64,000 bases of DNA from Tethya wilhelma (taxonomy: Eukaryota; Porifera; Demospongiae; Tethyida; Tethyidae): the NCBI GenBank assembly GCA_964030475.1, contig CAXIPT010000007.1, positions 4,218,404 through 4,282,403 of the forward strand, given 5' to 3'. The position numbers and the translations under genes were made by a program. The notes below the pieces were generated by a model. It saw only the letters and a program-made list of their open reading frames with translations. It had not been told where the DNA came from and did no database searches. Numbering within the stretch: position 1 is the stretch's first letter; every line of letters begins with the position of its first letter. Shown here in pieces: positions 23,056 to 34,198 of this stretch.

Positions 23056-23356
23056 CAGTGGCGGATCTAAAGTGGGGTCTGTGGACCCCCCCATTCAGCT
23101 GAGGCCTCACATTATAATTAACTGTGGGAACGAGAAAGTGCTCACTGGAACCCCCCTTTCAACTTCAAAATAATAAAAGCAACTCAAAATTTCCTGAAAA
23201 TCAGTCTTTTGTGAAAGATAATCTATAGTTTCTGTCCCTTCCTTGCCTTTTTTTCACCATTCAGGCTGGATGCACGCTAATGGGCGGGGCTATATGACCA
23301 GAAGTGGGCATGGCTAGCCTAAATTCGAACCACCCTTTTCAAATTCTAGATCCACC

Positions 23357-23360
<4 letters not shown>
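23056..23360. mobile_element. hAT-like MITE inserted inside a GT microsatellite
   Basis: Ends cagtggcggatcta and tagatccaccactg are inverted repeats, the CAGTGGCG form being common in hAT-type elements. Both sides are flanked by tgtgtgtg, so the target site lies in a GT run, which now continues at 23035-23055 and 23361-23398. Confidence 0.8.

Positions 23361-23398
<38 letters not shown>
23361..23398. repeat. (GT)n microsatellite, right half of an interrupted run
   Basis: Continues the repeat interrupted by the hAT-like element and abuts the cyclin C-derived sequence. Confidence 0.85.
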
Positions 23399-23400
<2 letters not shown>

Positions 23401-24009
23401 CACTTTCTGTGACTAGAAGCCAATAAGTTCAACCAACAAACACAACCACATACTAACCTGTACGTATCATTCACGATTCTCCAAGCCGTGGGCAACAGGG
23501 TGTCCTGCTGACCAAGATCAGCCACGTACTGCGTCAGTGGTCGGTAGGGATGATACACAATGAGACAACAGTCCATCATCTCCAGGAGTAAGAAATTTGC
23601 AGTGACTTGTAAGAAGGATATTCCTGTTTGAACATACTGCTGTGTTTTTGTCAAAACACTTGACAGCATCACATACAGTAAAAAGGTTGTGAAGTGCCAC
23701 GAGACCACACTCTTCGACTTTAGAAGTGAGGTGGATGCACGTCGGACAGAGGAGAAGGGGATCAACATCCCCTAGTGAGTTCTTTGAGTAAAATCTAATA
23801 GACGATGGCTGTTGAGATGACTTGTCTCAGTTTCAGTGGCTCTGCACCGATGAAATGAATGAAGTTGGCAAAGAACATGTAAACTTTTTGGAGATTTTCG
23901 TTCATTTTTAGAAATACTAGGTCCTTCAGTTCTGGGAACCGAGTTCAATCACTTGCATTTTCTGAGCCACTCTTGGTGGTGACTTGACTGCCAGAAGTTG
24001 CCCGCCATG
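23399..24009 (-). pseudogene. CCNC: Cyclin C pseudogene (exon 1 and part of its intron)
   Basis: Homologous to cyclin C from its start codon (24009; MAGNFWQSSHHQEWL) to the exon 1 donor near 23457 and some intron sequence. Several small deletions break the frame, for example after the start, in the KRFYSKNSL region and between YKSLQ and LLLEMMD. The second exon is absent. The block encoding VYHPYRPLTQYVADLGQQ is still well conserved. Confidence 0.9.
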
Positions 24010-24397
24010 ATTGTGTCTAGGATTAGAATGTTCCTGTGAGGAATGAGAATTTCCACTTCAAACAAATACTCAGATGTACATTCAAAGAAAAGAGAGCCAG
24101 GTGAACAATAAAACGGACAAGTCATACTGGTACCTTTGACTTTGTTTAATTTTTCAAACAGCAACATTACCTATTCGTTAAATTGGAACACAGCCCCGCC
24201 CCCTCCTAGTGAGACGATCTACTCGTCCAAACAGGCCGATCGACATTCTCATGCAGTGACAGACAGAAGATGCGCTAGACTATATCTATTGCTCTATCTT
24301 CGATAATTATGTGAGAGATACTTAATACTCATAATTACGGCTGATTAGCTGCATTTGTGTCCTGCGAATGTGCAAAGAGCCGGTGAATATTTCCAAT

Positions 24398-26270
24398 ATG
24401 GATAAAAAACCGAAGAGATATCAGTGCAAATGTTGTCGGTATAAGAAAGAAATTCGAATTTTTGTAACCTCCTGCGTGAATCACCACTTCAAGGCTGAAG
24501 ATGTCCAAAATTTATGTACTTTCTTGAACGTTCCAATTGAAAAGCCAGGAGAATGGACACTGCTCGACTCCAAGCAAACTTACATGCGCCCATCAGTGCT
24601 GTGGGCTCTGGGAAAACTGGGAAATATTGAGGAGTTTATCCAAATGCCACAAAAACTGGAAGAAATTTTGACCAAGATATTGCAACGTAAAGATTTGGCT
24701 GAAGAACACCAGAAATTACTTGGTAAGTGATAATATTATTGGATGTCAACTGTTCAACAATTAGAAGTATTTTTACTTTGCTATCAAACAGACAAATTCC
24801 ACACAGTTAAGAGATGCCTCCAACAATTTCAGAGCACTGACAACTCTCCTGTCAGTCCAAGTTCAAAACAGGCTGGAATTCCCATACAAAAAACAACCGG
24901 ACCTGATGGTGAAGAGGTGCCACAAGATCTAGAGAAAAATTATCAGGAACAAGTGCCCAATGGGGCCATTACTGAGACTTCCACACACTCCCTATGCTGT
25001 CCAGAAACTGAGAACCAAGAACTGCCAACTCTTGATCACTACGTCCTACTAAAACCTCAGGTTGTCGAGAGAGTGGATATGGAGTCTGAATGGAGCCCAC
25101 ACAGCCGCCGTAGGTCCAGTGGCTTTAATGAGAGGGTATCAATATCAAGTAGGAGCAGCTCTAGGACTACATCAGTAGCCAGCAATATGTCGTATCGTAC
25201 TGATTCTGGCATTAGTGTCACAAGCAACTACAGCTGGAGACACTCTACAAGAAAAAATACAGGCGAGTCCTTGGCTAGTGTAGCTTCTCTTACACTGCCA
25301 CTACAGGAGTTGAGTGTGGAATCGATCTACGAGGGATTCTGTAAGGGTTGCCAAGAATGGATTGACAGCATTGATTCAAGTGGATCCCAGAGCTCAAAAA
25401 ACCCAAAGGATAACAACCAGTTGACATCTAGTAAGTATAAAGTTATAACAGTATACTTATGATGCCATCGTGCATTGTACAAGTCATGTCATTATACCGG
25501 GGTATTAATTTCACTAAGAAATGGTCTACAAGCTAGTTAGATTGTGACAGAATATTATGTGACTTATGCTTATAATTATATGGAAAATCATAGCACCACA
25601 TCCACATGAGAAAAATGTATGTCAAATGAATATATGATTAATTTTTTTTGCTGTGTCAATAGATACTGATCATGCCACACACAAAAGGGGAAAAGCCATT
25701 TGCCATAAAAAGAAAGGCTATAATGTAATCATATTCATCATGCACACAACAGGCTCTGAAGATTCACAAGGCTCAAACTCGTCAAGTCTTGAGCTTTCCA
25801 TTCCTACAACTAGCACCGTTGAAAGACCAGTATTAAACATCTCTGGTAAAATGAAAATAAAGAGAAAACAACTGGTCAACAATCTAAAATCCTCCAAGAG
25901 TACCTGGTTGAACAAAAACTCCCTCTTCCCCAAGACAGCAGAGCTGCAAGGTTCTCCAGCACAGTACAAAATGAGACTCTACCCCACCAATGCTGAAAGC
26001 ATTGCAGCCACATTGGTAGTAGACCTTCATCCTATTTCCCCTGGCAACCCTGTACAGCTGAAACTCATGGTGTCTGTACATGTGTATGCCACAAATGATG
26101 AAGATGCTCTTATGGGTCATAATATTGCCAATAATAGTCTGAATATTCTTTCAACAACCTTTAGAGACTCTACAGAAATAGCTCAATTTCCCGAACTGAT
26201 TACTTTGGACTTATTGAAAAGAAGTGACATGAAGTATGTTGTTATCGAGGTCAATGTTTTGTACAAGTAA
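24398..26270 (+). CDS. Unrecognised three-exon protein, family 1 gene B
   Basis: Paralogue of gene A. Exons 24398-24722, 24792-25430 and 25753-26270 encode 493 residues. It keeps the Cys cluster (YQCKCCRYKKEI...VTSC), the PSVLWALGKLGNIEEFIQ helix, YRTDSGISVTSNYSW, FCKGCQEWIDSIDSSGSQSS and the MKYVVIEVNVLYK end. Conservation of the frame across many substitutions argues that both genes are under selection. An upstream in-frame ATG at 24368 exists, but alignment to gene A favours 24398. The function is unknown. Confidence 0.75.
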
Positions 26271-26642
26271 ACAATGTTATACAAAAAACATAGATGCACA
26301 AACACATACAAAACAATTACACACATGCATGCACTTTATATAATATGCTCTTATAGCTATATATCACATTTCAAAAGACACACAATATTTTTTTGTTGTT
26401 GTTTTTTATTATCTTATGTATTTGTCTATGGGCATTAGGATGCCATGTATGACATGTATCAATGTTGACAATATCATGATAATCTGTTGTTTAAAAATCC
26501 CAATTAGCACTATATATAAATAGCTGGGGATCAACATCCATGATATCATGAATGAACTTTATGGGAACATAATAAATACTTAATAAAGAGGAGGGGTGGC
26601 TATACAGGAATTGTCATCTGTTACTGCTCACACGCAATTATA

Positions 26643-26707
<65 letters not shown>

Positions 26708-26969
26708 TGTATGAGACTACCCATGGCCCAAGTTGTAACTATAGGCTGAATACCAATATGTAATGTAGTACAACAGTGTAAAAAGTCAACTTGAATTTTA
26801 GTGTTTGTTTACACTTGAGTAAGCCGACTAAGCAAACAATGCCAAAAAACCACAATAGAAAATACCACAAATTGTCCTATACAAACTTATTAGCTAAATT
26901 TAGTTGCCAAGCCGACTCAGCAAACAGTGTGTATAAGAAATACCACAAAAATTTTCACAAGAACATAAT
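26271..26969. other. Intergenic stretch with a long (GT)n run
   Basis: The convergent 3' flanks of gene B and HGH1. A GT microsatellite of about 62 bp lies at 26646-26707. Non-coding. Confidence 0.75.
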
Positions 26970-27725
26970 TCAAGTATCTGCATAAGCAATCTCACTGTCC
27001 TCTGTTTGGATTTCGTGAAGGTTCTCCATTCCAGGCTCAGGCTCATCACCGATGAGAATACTGACCAGCTTCTCACATGTCTCTTTGACATCAGGATCAT
27101 GCTCCCACTTGTGCAGCTCTCTCATCATCAGATAGGCCTGCTTCTCTCGCAGGTACTCCCTGCCAAACTTGGTTGCACAAAGCTACAGAATGGTGATGAT
27201 ACAACAGGATACATAATACATAAACACATATAAAGATACATGTATTTTTCTGGTAAGGTGTTTTGAGAGAGTGAATTTCTGCAATGACTAACTGCCCTGC
27301 TGATGTTCAATTTTGGTTTGATAGTCAGGGAAATCTACATGATACTTTTTTGGGCACACTTCCTCTGGTTTGCATGGTTTGCATGTTATAATTTACAGTG
27401 GTACACTCAAGATGGGTAAGTATACTTACATCTATTTGTTGCACACCTAAGAGCATTCTTGCTTATACCCAAGTGTGCATTGGTGACCGTGGTACACAGT
27501 GCATGTATACTGGCATGCAGCAATACATGTATACCTTCATAATGGATTCAATGAGCATCTTCCTGATGTCAGGATCAGTCTCTCTCTGCTTATCATCTGG
27601 CAGGTACTGCAGGTCCTCTGGTAGTTTCTCCATTTCATCATCATCAAACTGCTCTGGTCCAGCCAACGGGAGGAGCAGAGAGGGAAGGAGGTCAACCTCT
27701 TTACTCAACAACCACTTGTGGGAGC

Positions 27726-27765
<40 letters not shown>

Positions 27766-28715
27766 ATGCATGTGGGATAGGGTGGGGCAGGGAAAAATGA
27801 GTCATAATCATAAGCCAAAGTTGAGTTAATCTCACAAGGTTTATAAAGAATGAGTAAATATCTCACAGTGACATTAGGAAAATGTCGACTAGCAACTTGT
27901 GCTAATGATAAAGGCAACCTTAACTTAGCTTCATATTACGCTTTTCTCCAGCCATCATGGAAAGCTTAGCAACATTACTATGTTAGTTAAAAATTACTTT
28001 GTCATTGAAAATGCCCAAATACAAAGAATGAGTCAACTTCCATACCTACTTCAAAGCAGAGGTTCCTGAGGAGTCCCACGACACCACCCTTCCTTACATT
28101 TGAACCCTCGAACTGAGTGTACGACAACAGTTTAGGAATAATACACTTGGAACGATCCAGAAACAACTGCCTTGCTACTGAGAGCTGAGTGATGTTAGAA
28201 AAGAGTGTAGCTAGGTAGTGAAAGTTTGCATTTGGATTGAAATCTTTTCGATTGAAAATGTCTACAAGTTCATACACAGAGGGTGGTTTAGTTTCTTGTG
28301 TTGCTGCACTGTCAACAGGTGAGGTCTGAGAGATGGCCTTGATGAAGGATATGGAGCCACGTTCATGACGGGTCATGTTTGAGAGAGCCATACACACTTT
28401 GTCAGAATGTGGACATTTTCGATCGATTACCATTTGTAGACATCTTGGAATGAAGTCTAAATCTATCAGGATGTCGGCCAGCGACTCCACTGCCGAGAGA
28501 TTCAACAATGCAAGGTAGGCATCCTTAGCTATGACCACCTGTGTATCTCCAGTCAATTCAACGAGTTGTTTTATGACGTCTTTATGGTTTTCAATCAGTT
28601 CTCTGCCTTCTTTGGACCCCGTTAAACCCAGTACATAATCGAGAGCAGTAGATTTGACATCTAGGCGCGATTCTAGCTTCAGAAAAGCCTGAAGTTCTTT
28701 CAACTGTTCTGCCAT
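26970..28715 (-). CDS. HGH1: HGH1 homologue (armadillo-like chaperone factor)
   Basis: Exons 28715-28046, 27725-27535 and 27182-26970 give 357 residues. The N-terminal two-thirds is a helical armadillo-like array (ALDYVLGLTGSKEGRELIE, AKDAYLALLNLSAVESLAD, VCMALSNMTRHERGS, GVVGLLRNLCFEVG). The C-terminal part has the family signature LLLPLAGPEQ, LPEDLQYLPDDKQRETDPDI and LHKWEHDPDVKETCEKLVSI followed by IGDEPEPGMENL. In yeast, HGH1 works with Hsp90 and CCT/TRiC in folding eukaryotic elongation factor 2; the same cytosolic role is inferred. The exon 2 acceptor abuts a CA microsatellite. Two broken 3' copies lie upstream in the window. Its ATG is only 35 bp from the divergent ATG of the next gene. 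Confidence 0.93.
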
Positions 28716-28750
28716 TTGTTTTTCTACCCCACGTGGGTGACTTACTGGGC
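28716..28750. promoter_or_regulatory. Ultra-short divergent promoter with a palindromic E-box
   Basis: The 35 bp between two opposed start codons contain the palindrome CCCACGTGGG (28728-28737), centred on the E-box CACGTG at 28730-28735. bHLH-zip factors such as USF or MYC/MAX bind that hexamer in animals. A bidirectional role is inferred from its position. Confidence 0.5.
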
Positions 28751-31666
28751 ATGCTCACAAACATCAAAGGGCCGAACCAGACCCTCCCACCATCTCATGT
28801 TATTTCATGCAAGCGGATTGTGTCAACACAACCTGGAGTAACTATACAGCACTCAAGATCCCAAGAGACCAAAGAAGTAGACTCTATTCGTCGTAGAAAA
28901 ACTCACAGGACAACTCATGGGAGGTAAGCTAACGTTATGAAGCTTGAGCTTGTAAATTTACACGAAAAAGAGACTTACTATTCAAAATATAATAATTTTT
29001 ACACCTCAACTCTATAGGACTGAGGTTCAAGCTAGTTAAGTGTTTGTCCATAAAAAATTAGTATCTTAATTCTGTTGTCTACACTGCTGTGATACAGTTA
29101 TATCCGTATCTATGCAGCCTCTCTGTCCACGGACACTGCCATTATCATATTGGCTACCATTGCTGCTGTCTACTTTGTCATCACAGCTGTGTGCCTCACC
29201 TGTGTATGCTGGTGTGTATGGTGAGTACATGAGCCGAAAAGCTCTACAACTAAGTTATCTATTAGGTTAGGACCACAATAATCATGTTTGGTCACTTGGA
29301 GGAATTTGAGATGTCAGTGGTTTTGAGAGGTAAACTGGTGGCTAGCCCAAACTAATAGTGCTTAATTGATCTTAGGCTCCAAATTGAATGATTTGCACCT
29401 GTTTCCTATATAGCTGTATTCAAACACATTGGAGTGTAAATGTGTTATACCAATTTTGTCTCAAGAATTTGCATACTTCAGTGAATAAGCCCACCATAAG
29501 AGTATATCACGACCATACACCACATCATGTGGTTTTGACTGTATGTCAACATGAAAATTAATGTAGCTGCATAATTGTATGATTGTACACAATCCAATAT
29601 GTACTTGTAGCCATTTCAAACCATATGTATGCATATGTATAATACTTGGAATCTATAAAATTATACCACCGCAGCAGTAAGAAGAAATGCAAGGCCAGAG
29701 TGAAGCCAATAAGAGACGTCTATTCCTCACCACGACATGAGAATGTGTACAACGATGGAGTGTACACTGACACAACCTCATTCACTTCAAGCTCAGGTAC
29801 TTCAGTGACAACAGACGTCAGGTACACAATTCAAACACTAATTTCGAAACAATCCACAAAATGAATTTTCTTGACACTTGTGTGCTTCCTCTTGGTATTC
29901 ATTTCTCACTATAGCTCTAATGTGAGTGGAGGCTTGGTGGTGAAGAACAGATCAGTAGTAAGGTGAGTGATATTCGATTGCACACAAATATTGGTATCAA
30001 ATTTTGACTGAAATGGCACTAGATAACATATAATAATGGATGTACGTACACATGTAAATATTCATTCTAATTAAAGTATACTGTATAGCCAGAAATATGA
30101 TGGTCAGAAAATTTGATGATTTGCTCCATGGAACGTAAATCAAAATATTGATGAAATTAAATTTGATGATTTGTGCGTGCGTATAGTACATGCATATACG
30201 GGGGCCAAAATATTGGTAGATTTAAATTTGACGATTTGGACTATGGCCGTCAAACCATCAAATTAAAATCCCTGTCAATATTTCCGGCTATATGGTACTT
30301 TCTTTGTGTATCAATGTGCATAGTATATAGTACTATTAAGTGTCACTGTACCAGACAGCTTGTATTACACATTAAGATACACTATACTTGAGAATGATTA
30401 CTGATGCCTAGTAAACAACATAGTATCATCTTTGTATCCATACCCTACAGACGTTCAAATAAGAAAAGCAAAGATCCTCTTGCCAATTCAGAGTGGCAAG
30501 GTGGTCGTGATTCAGCTATCCTTGAAGGCTTTGGACAAGTTGTTTCCAGCAGTGAAGAAACAGCTTCGAGCTCTGGATCTATCAACGACGCCGAAAAATT
30601 CGATCTTTCTACAACCACTGATGCTCAGACTCACACAGAAGACTCAAAGAAAAACTTAAGCATGCTCTCTCAAGGTGTTGGCAACCAAACTCTTGACAGC
30701 ACTGGTCAGAATGATGTGAGTCACACGAGCACCACTGAGGATGATGACGATAACGTTTTCGAAGACTCAACAGTTGGTAAAGTCAACGAAGGAGAACAGA
30801 ATGAGACACAAGCCAGGTATGTGCTCAATTAAGAATTTAAGTATCCAGTGGCGTAGCCAGAGGGGGTTCAAGAGGTGCTCGAGCACCCCCTTTGAGCTTG
30901 ACCGGAAGAAGAGAATTACTAATAATTGGCTTTATTAATAGCTACTCGAGCGATTTTATACTTACTTGTTTATTCCTTGAAGCTAGTTATTTAAGATTTT
31001 AGACCTCAAACGCTTGAAAGACAAACTTTAGAACGGTTTAGTTCTAGTCTCGCGTAGCCAGACCCCTTTCGCTCCGCCTATATGGCTGAGCGAAAGGGGT
31101 CTGGCTACGCGAGACTAGTTTAGTTCATCCTAGCTCGATCGAGAGCGCTCGAGCGCTCAAAGCTGCTCGCAACTAGAGTTCAAAGGTTACGGGAACGGGT
31201 CACGTGCACTAATTAGTGGGCGTGGCACCTAGAAATTTTTCGCGCGCTTCGCGCGCGCACCTCCTAATTCTAAATCCTGGCTACGCCCCTGGTATCTGCA
31301 TAATTATGCACACCTGCATGCATACAAATTGTCCTTTATAATGTGATTATGTATCACATGCTCAGCTGGATACTGGGTATGTATGCACAATGTCATGTGG
31401 TTGTGTGTTATGTGTATTGTACATGCATGCAGGTCAACAGTCACATTTGAAGAGAGGAAACAGAAGAAACTTGCACAGAGGAAGAAAAAGAATTCGAAGC
31501 AGGTGGTGTTTAGGACTGACTCAACAAAGCCACTACTCAACGGAAGTGAAAGCAGAACACAGTCTGAAACAAGGTACAGTAGAAGCAAGCTTATAGATGT
31601 AATTATATGCCATGTGACCACCATGATTTTTATGGTAAATACACACAGGCATGCTCTCACATACAG

Positions 31667-31714
<48 letters not shown>

Positions 31715-32050
31715 GACATTGGACAAAGTGACATTCCATCATACATTGAACCTCGACCTCTGACCCCTATGCAAGAAGACCAGCCCCCTCAACCCCCCTC
31801 TCTGACACCCATAAAGATAACCCCTCGTCATACTCTGACCCCTATCACTACCACGCCAAATAAGGGGAACAGTCCATTACGAGGAACCCCTGTTAATCAA
31901 AACCTTGCCAGTTCTATCGTACGAGAGAGACCAGTGCTGCCTAAGATAGGACAGAGTATCACTCCTATCAAGGTAGAGCTTGCACCACGTGCTGCTAAGC
32001 CTAAGGCGATTGATGATGATGAAGAGGAAAACACACTTTCCATGTTGTAA
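28751..32050 (+). CDS. Single-pass membrane protein with long acidic/Ser-rich cytoplasmic region, unrecognised
   Basis: Exons 28751-28923, 29098-29220, 29675-29821, 29915-29962, 30451-30816, 31433-31573 and 31714-32050 join throughout in phase 2 and encode 444 residues. Exon 2 encodes one clear membrane segment (TAIIILATIAAVYFVITAV followed by CLTCVCWC). The N-terminal 58 residues are basic and have no signal peptide. The long C-terminal side is hydrophilic: EDDDDNVFEDS, a Lys/Arg cluster ERKQKKLAQRKKKNSKQ and a Pro/Thr-rich stretch of TPI repeats ending DDDEEENTLSML. No known domain is recognised. The last exon is duplicated near 45.7 kb and decayed pieces occur at 33.5-34.0 and 37.6 kb. The repeated same-phase exon borders would permit exon skipping. 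Confidence 0.7.
29221..29674. other. Intron of the membrane-protein gene
   Basis: AT-rich, nothing recognised. Confidence 0.6.
30078..30297. mobile_element. MITE, GTATAGCC...GGCTATA family
   Basis: Left end ctgtatagccagaaatatg and right end caatatttccggctatatgg are inverted. The interior repeats aatttgatgatttg in both orientations. Same family as 16115-16340. Confidence 0.75.
30846..31291. mobile_element. hAT-like MITE with nested hairpin
   Basis: Ends cagtggcgtagccag and ctggctacgcccctg are inverted repeats typical of hAT-type non-autonomous elements. It lies in intron 5 of the membrane-protein gene. A second palindrome at 31052-31122 sits inside it. Confidence 0.8.
31052..31122. repeat. 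Perfect palindromic hairpin, AGTCTCGCGTAGCCAGACCCC type
   Basis: Two arms of about 28 bp (agtctcgcgtagccagaccc and its complement) around a short centre containing tatatgg. A related hairpin is at 42712-42770. Confidence 0.85.
31674..31712. repeat. (CA)n microsatellite forming a splice acceptor
   Basis: The CA run ends in CACAG, the acceptor of the last exon of the membrane-protein gene. Confidence 0.85.
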
Positions 32051-32214
32051 AATTTAATATTAATGAATTATTAAACCTGTACCTATACATATATATAACT
32101 TATAGCTTGATAATTATTATTAATTTTATACACAACTACACAACCGGTACCATTATAGTCTACTCATGATCAGGTAGACAAAATTATTACATCAAAAGTA
32201 AAGAAAGTCTCTTA

Positions 32215-33122
32215 GAGTGCAAGTCTCCAATACATGACCAGCTAGCTCAGCTGTAGGCGTTGTAGCTCCTCTTCGATCATTCCAGCCAACTCTTTATGAC
32301 CCTCATGTGTCTGCTCATTTTTTAGTGCATGATAAAACTTTACAAAAGCTGTTAAGCTTTTGTTTGGCAAGACTTGAAAAATCAGAATGGAAGGAGTCAG
32401 ATCTTTCTTTTCATCATCTGCACATCACATTCATAATGGAAAGAGAGAAATGGTATTTATTGTGTATATCAGCTTGTGCACTACTTAAATTTTTACAACA
32501 GAAATACCTGTCAACAGGCGTTGTTCAACAAGACATGGCATTAGTGCTTGAATATTTGTATATTTACAAAATAGTTCACTGTTGTTGCTTATAAACTCTT
32601 GAATAGTCTTGTCTGTATAGTAATGGAAAGATAGATCAATCAGGTTAATAAAATTAAGCTTTGATAACAATCAAGTGGATGGTGGGTTGTGGTAGAGCAC
32701 ACTGGATGCCATCTTACCATTTTCTGGCCGCTGTAATAAACTGCGACGGGCAGGTGAATTAGTGTCTACTCGCTGAAATACTGTATAGTGGGGAAATAGT
32801 TTAACACTGACTTAATACTGCAGAAAAAAACTGAAATTATAAAACTTTACCAGGTCTGTAAGCTGGACTCTTTTTTGGCTCTGGCACCATTGCTGTACAG
32901 AAGTAAACAGCATAGTAGATGGCCATACTGATTTCATAGTGGAGTCTGTGGATTAACTCTCGGCCTCTTTGTTAAATTATTGTGTCCACACAAACAGAAA
33001 ATTATTTTAAAAATTTATACTAGTCCTACAATCTGACCTGTTTTGGATTTGTTATATGGAGAAGTCTCCTGGATGGGAGCATTTTCCTTCAGAAGACCGG
33101 CCATACCGCGTCCTTCAGCCAT
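32215..33122 (-). CDS. Small CARD-domain protein
   Basis: The start at 33122 gives exon 33122-33038 (MAEGRGMAGLLKENAPIQ...). Then come 32892-32851 (AMVPEPKKSPAYRP), about 32768-32718 (VDTNSPARRSLLQRPEN), about 32662-32510 (LNFINLIDLSFHYYTDKTIQ ... LMPCLVEQRLLT) and a last exon starting at the acceptor near 32423 (DDEKKDLTPSILIFQVLPNK ... MIEEELQRLQLS, stop near 32250). The last two exons resemble a CARD: 'IQALMPCLVEQRLLTDDEK' helix 2, then an 'L..K......F..AL' segment and a C-terminal helix. CARDs are death-fold adaptors that bind other CARDs in apoptosis and innate immunity. The junction between the third and fourth exons does not agree in phase as I read it, so a small exon or another splice site is missing from this model. 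Confidence 0.55.
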
Positions 33123-33480
33123 AGACAATGTCCGTGTCTGTGCTGCCAGGAGTTGGACAGGCAAAAAGTAAAAAAAAGAACCGAAAAATTTTCTTTGCCG
33201 GTTTTTATTTGAAATCTAGATATACCAGTCATGACGTAGAATTTGATCATGCAAGTCGCATGCATGTCACATGCATATAAAACACATGCATAGCACATGT
33301 AGAGCGATCATTTCCAAAATTGAAAACGGTACCCATTCCCTTCACAAACTTGATGAACGTGATGAAAGATCAAAGAATAAGAATAGAGCAGTACTGTGAG
33401 TGATATTCAAATTATTGCACATAATATAAAGATGTACACGTTATGAAATTGATTGAGTATTAGTTTTGTCACAGGTTTTG
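33123..33480. other. Upstream flank of the CARD gene
   Basis: No gene recognised. The minus-strand ORF here reads through repeats of gcatgca and shows no family motif. Confidence 0.5.
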
Positions 33481-33747
33481 TGAAGAAAACATCTAAAGCC
33501 CACTAGCCGGCTAGAGCACAAGTACAAAACAGCTTCGAGCTCTGGATCACACAGAGGAAGAAAAAGAATTCGAAGCAGGTGGTGTTTAGGACCGACATAA
33601 CAAAGCCACTACTCAATCGAAGTGAAAGCAGAACAGTCTGAAACATGCCAGGTATAAAAAATGAATAATCTATCTAGATCTATAAGATGTCTGTGGTAAA
33701 CATACATGCACCCACAACACTCGCTCACTCACTCACTCACACACGCA

Positions 33748-33785
<38 letters not shown>

Positions 33786-34020
33786 GACATTGGACAAATT
33801 AACACTCCATCATACATTGATCTTTGACCCCTATGCGAGAAGATTCTCAAATCCCCTCGCTAAGGTTACAATTAATCAAAACCTTGCCAGTTTCTGTCAT
33901 ACAATCAAGATAGGACAGCGTCACTCCTATGGCAAAGTAGAGCCTGCATGCACCATGTGCTGCTCATCCTGAGGTGGATGGTGATGAAGATAAAAACACT
34001 TTCTTTGTTATAGTTATAAT
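33481..34020 (+). pseudogene. Decayed copy of the last exons of the membrane-protein gene
   Basis: Contains cacagaggaagaaaaagaat (compare 31475), a CA microsatellite at 33751-33783 and then tgacattggacaaa, followed by frame-broken remnants of the TPI/RERPVLPKIG coding stretch, ending near gatggtgatgaagataaaaa. Confidence 0.75.
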
Positions 34021-34198
34021 AGTATTATTATAATGATTGCCCATTCAACCATCACATATCCCTGTCAAACATGGTATTACATGCAGCCCACAGGAAGAAC
34101 TCTCAGTGAGTTACACAGTTATTTTGATTTGGCTATTTAACCACAAAAAGAGTAATAATATTATAGTTCCTTACAAAATACAAAATCACCAGAAATTG

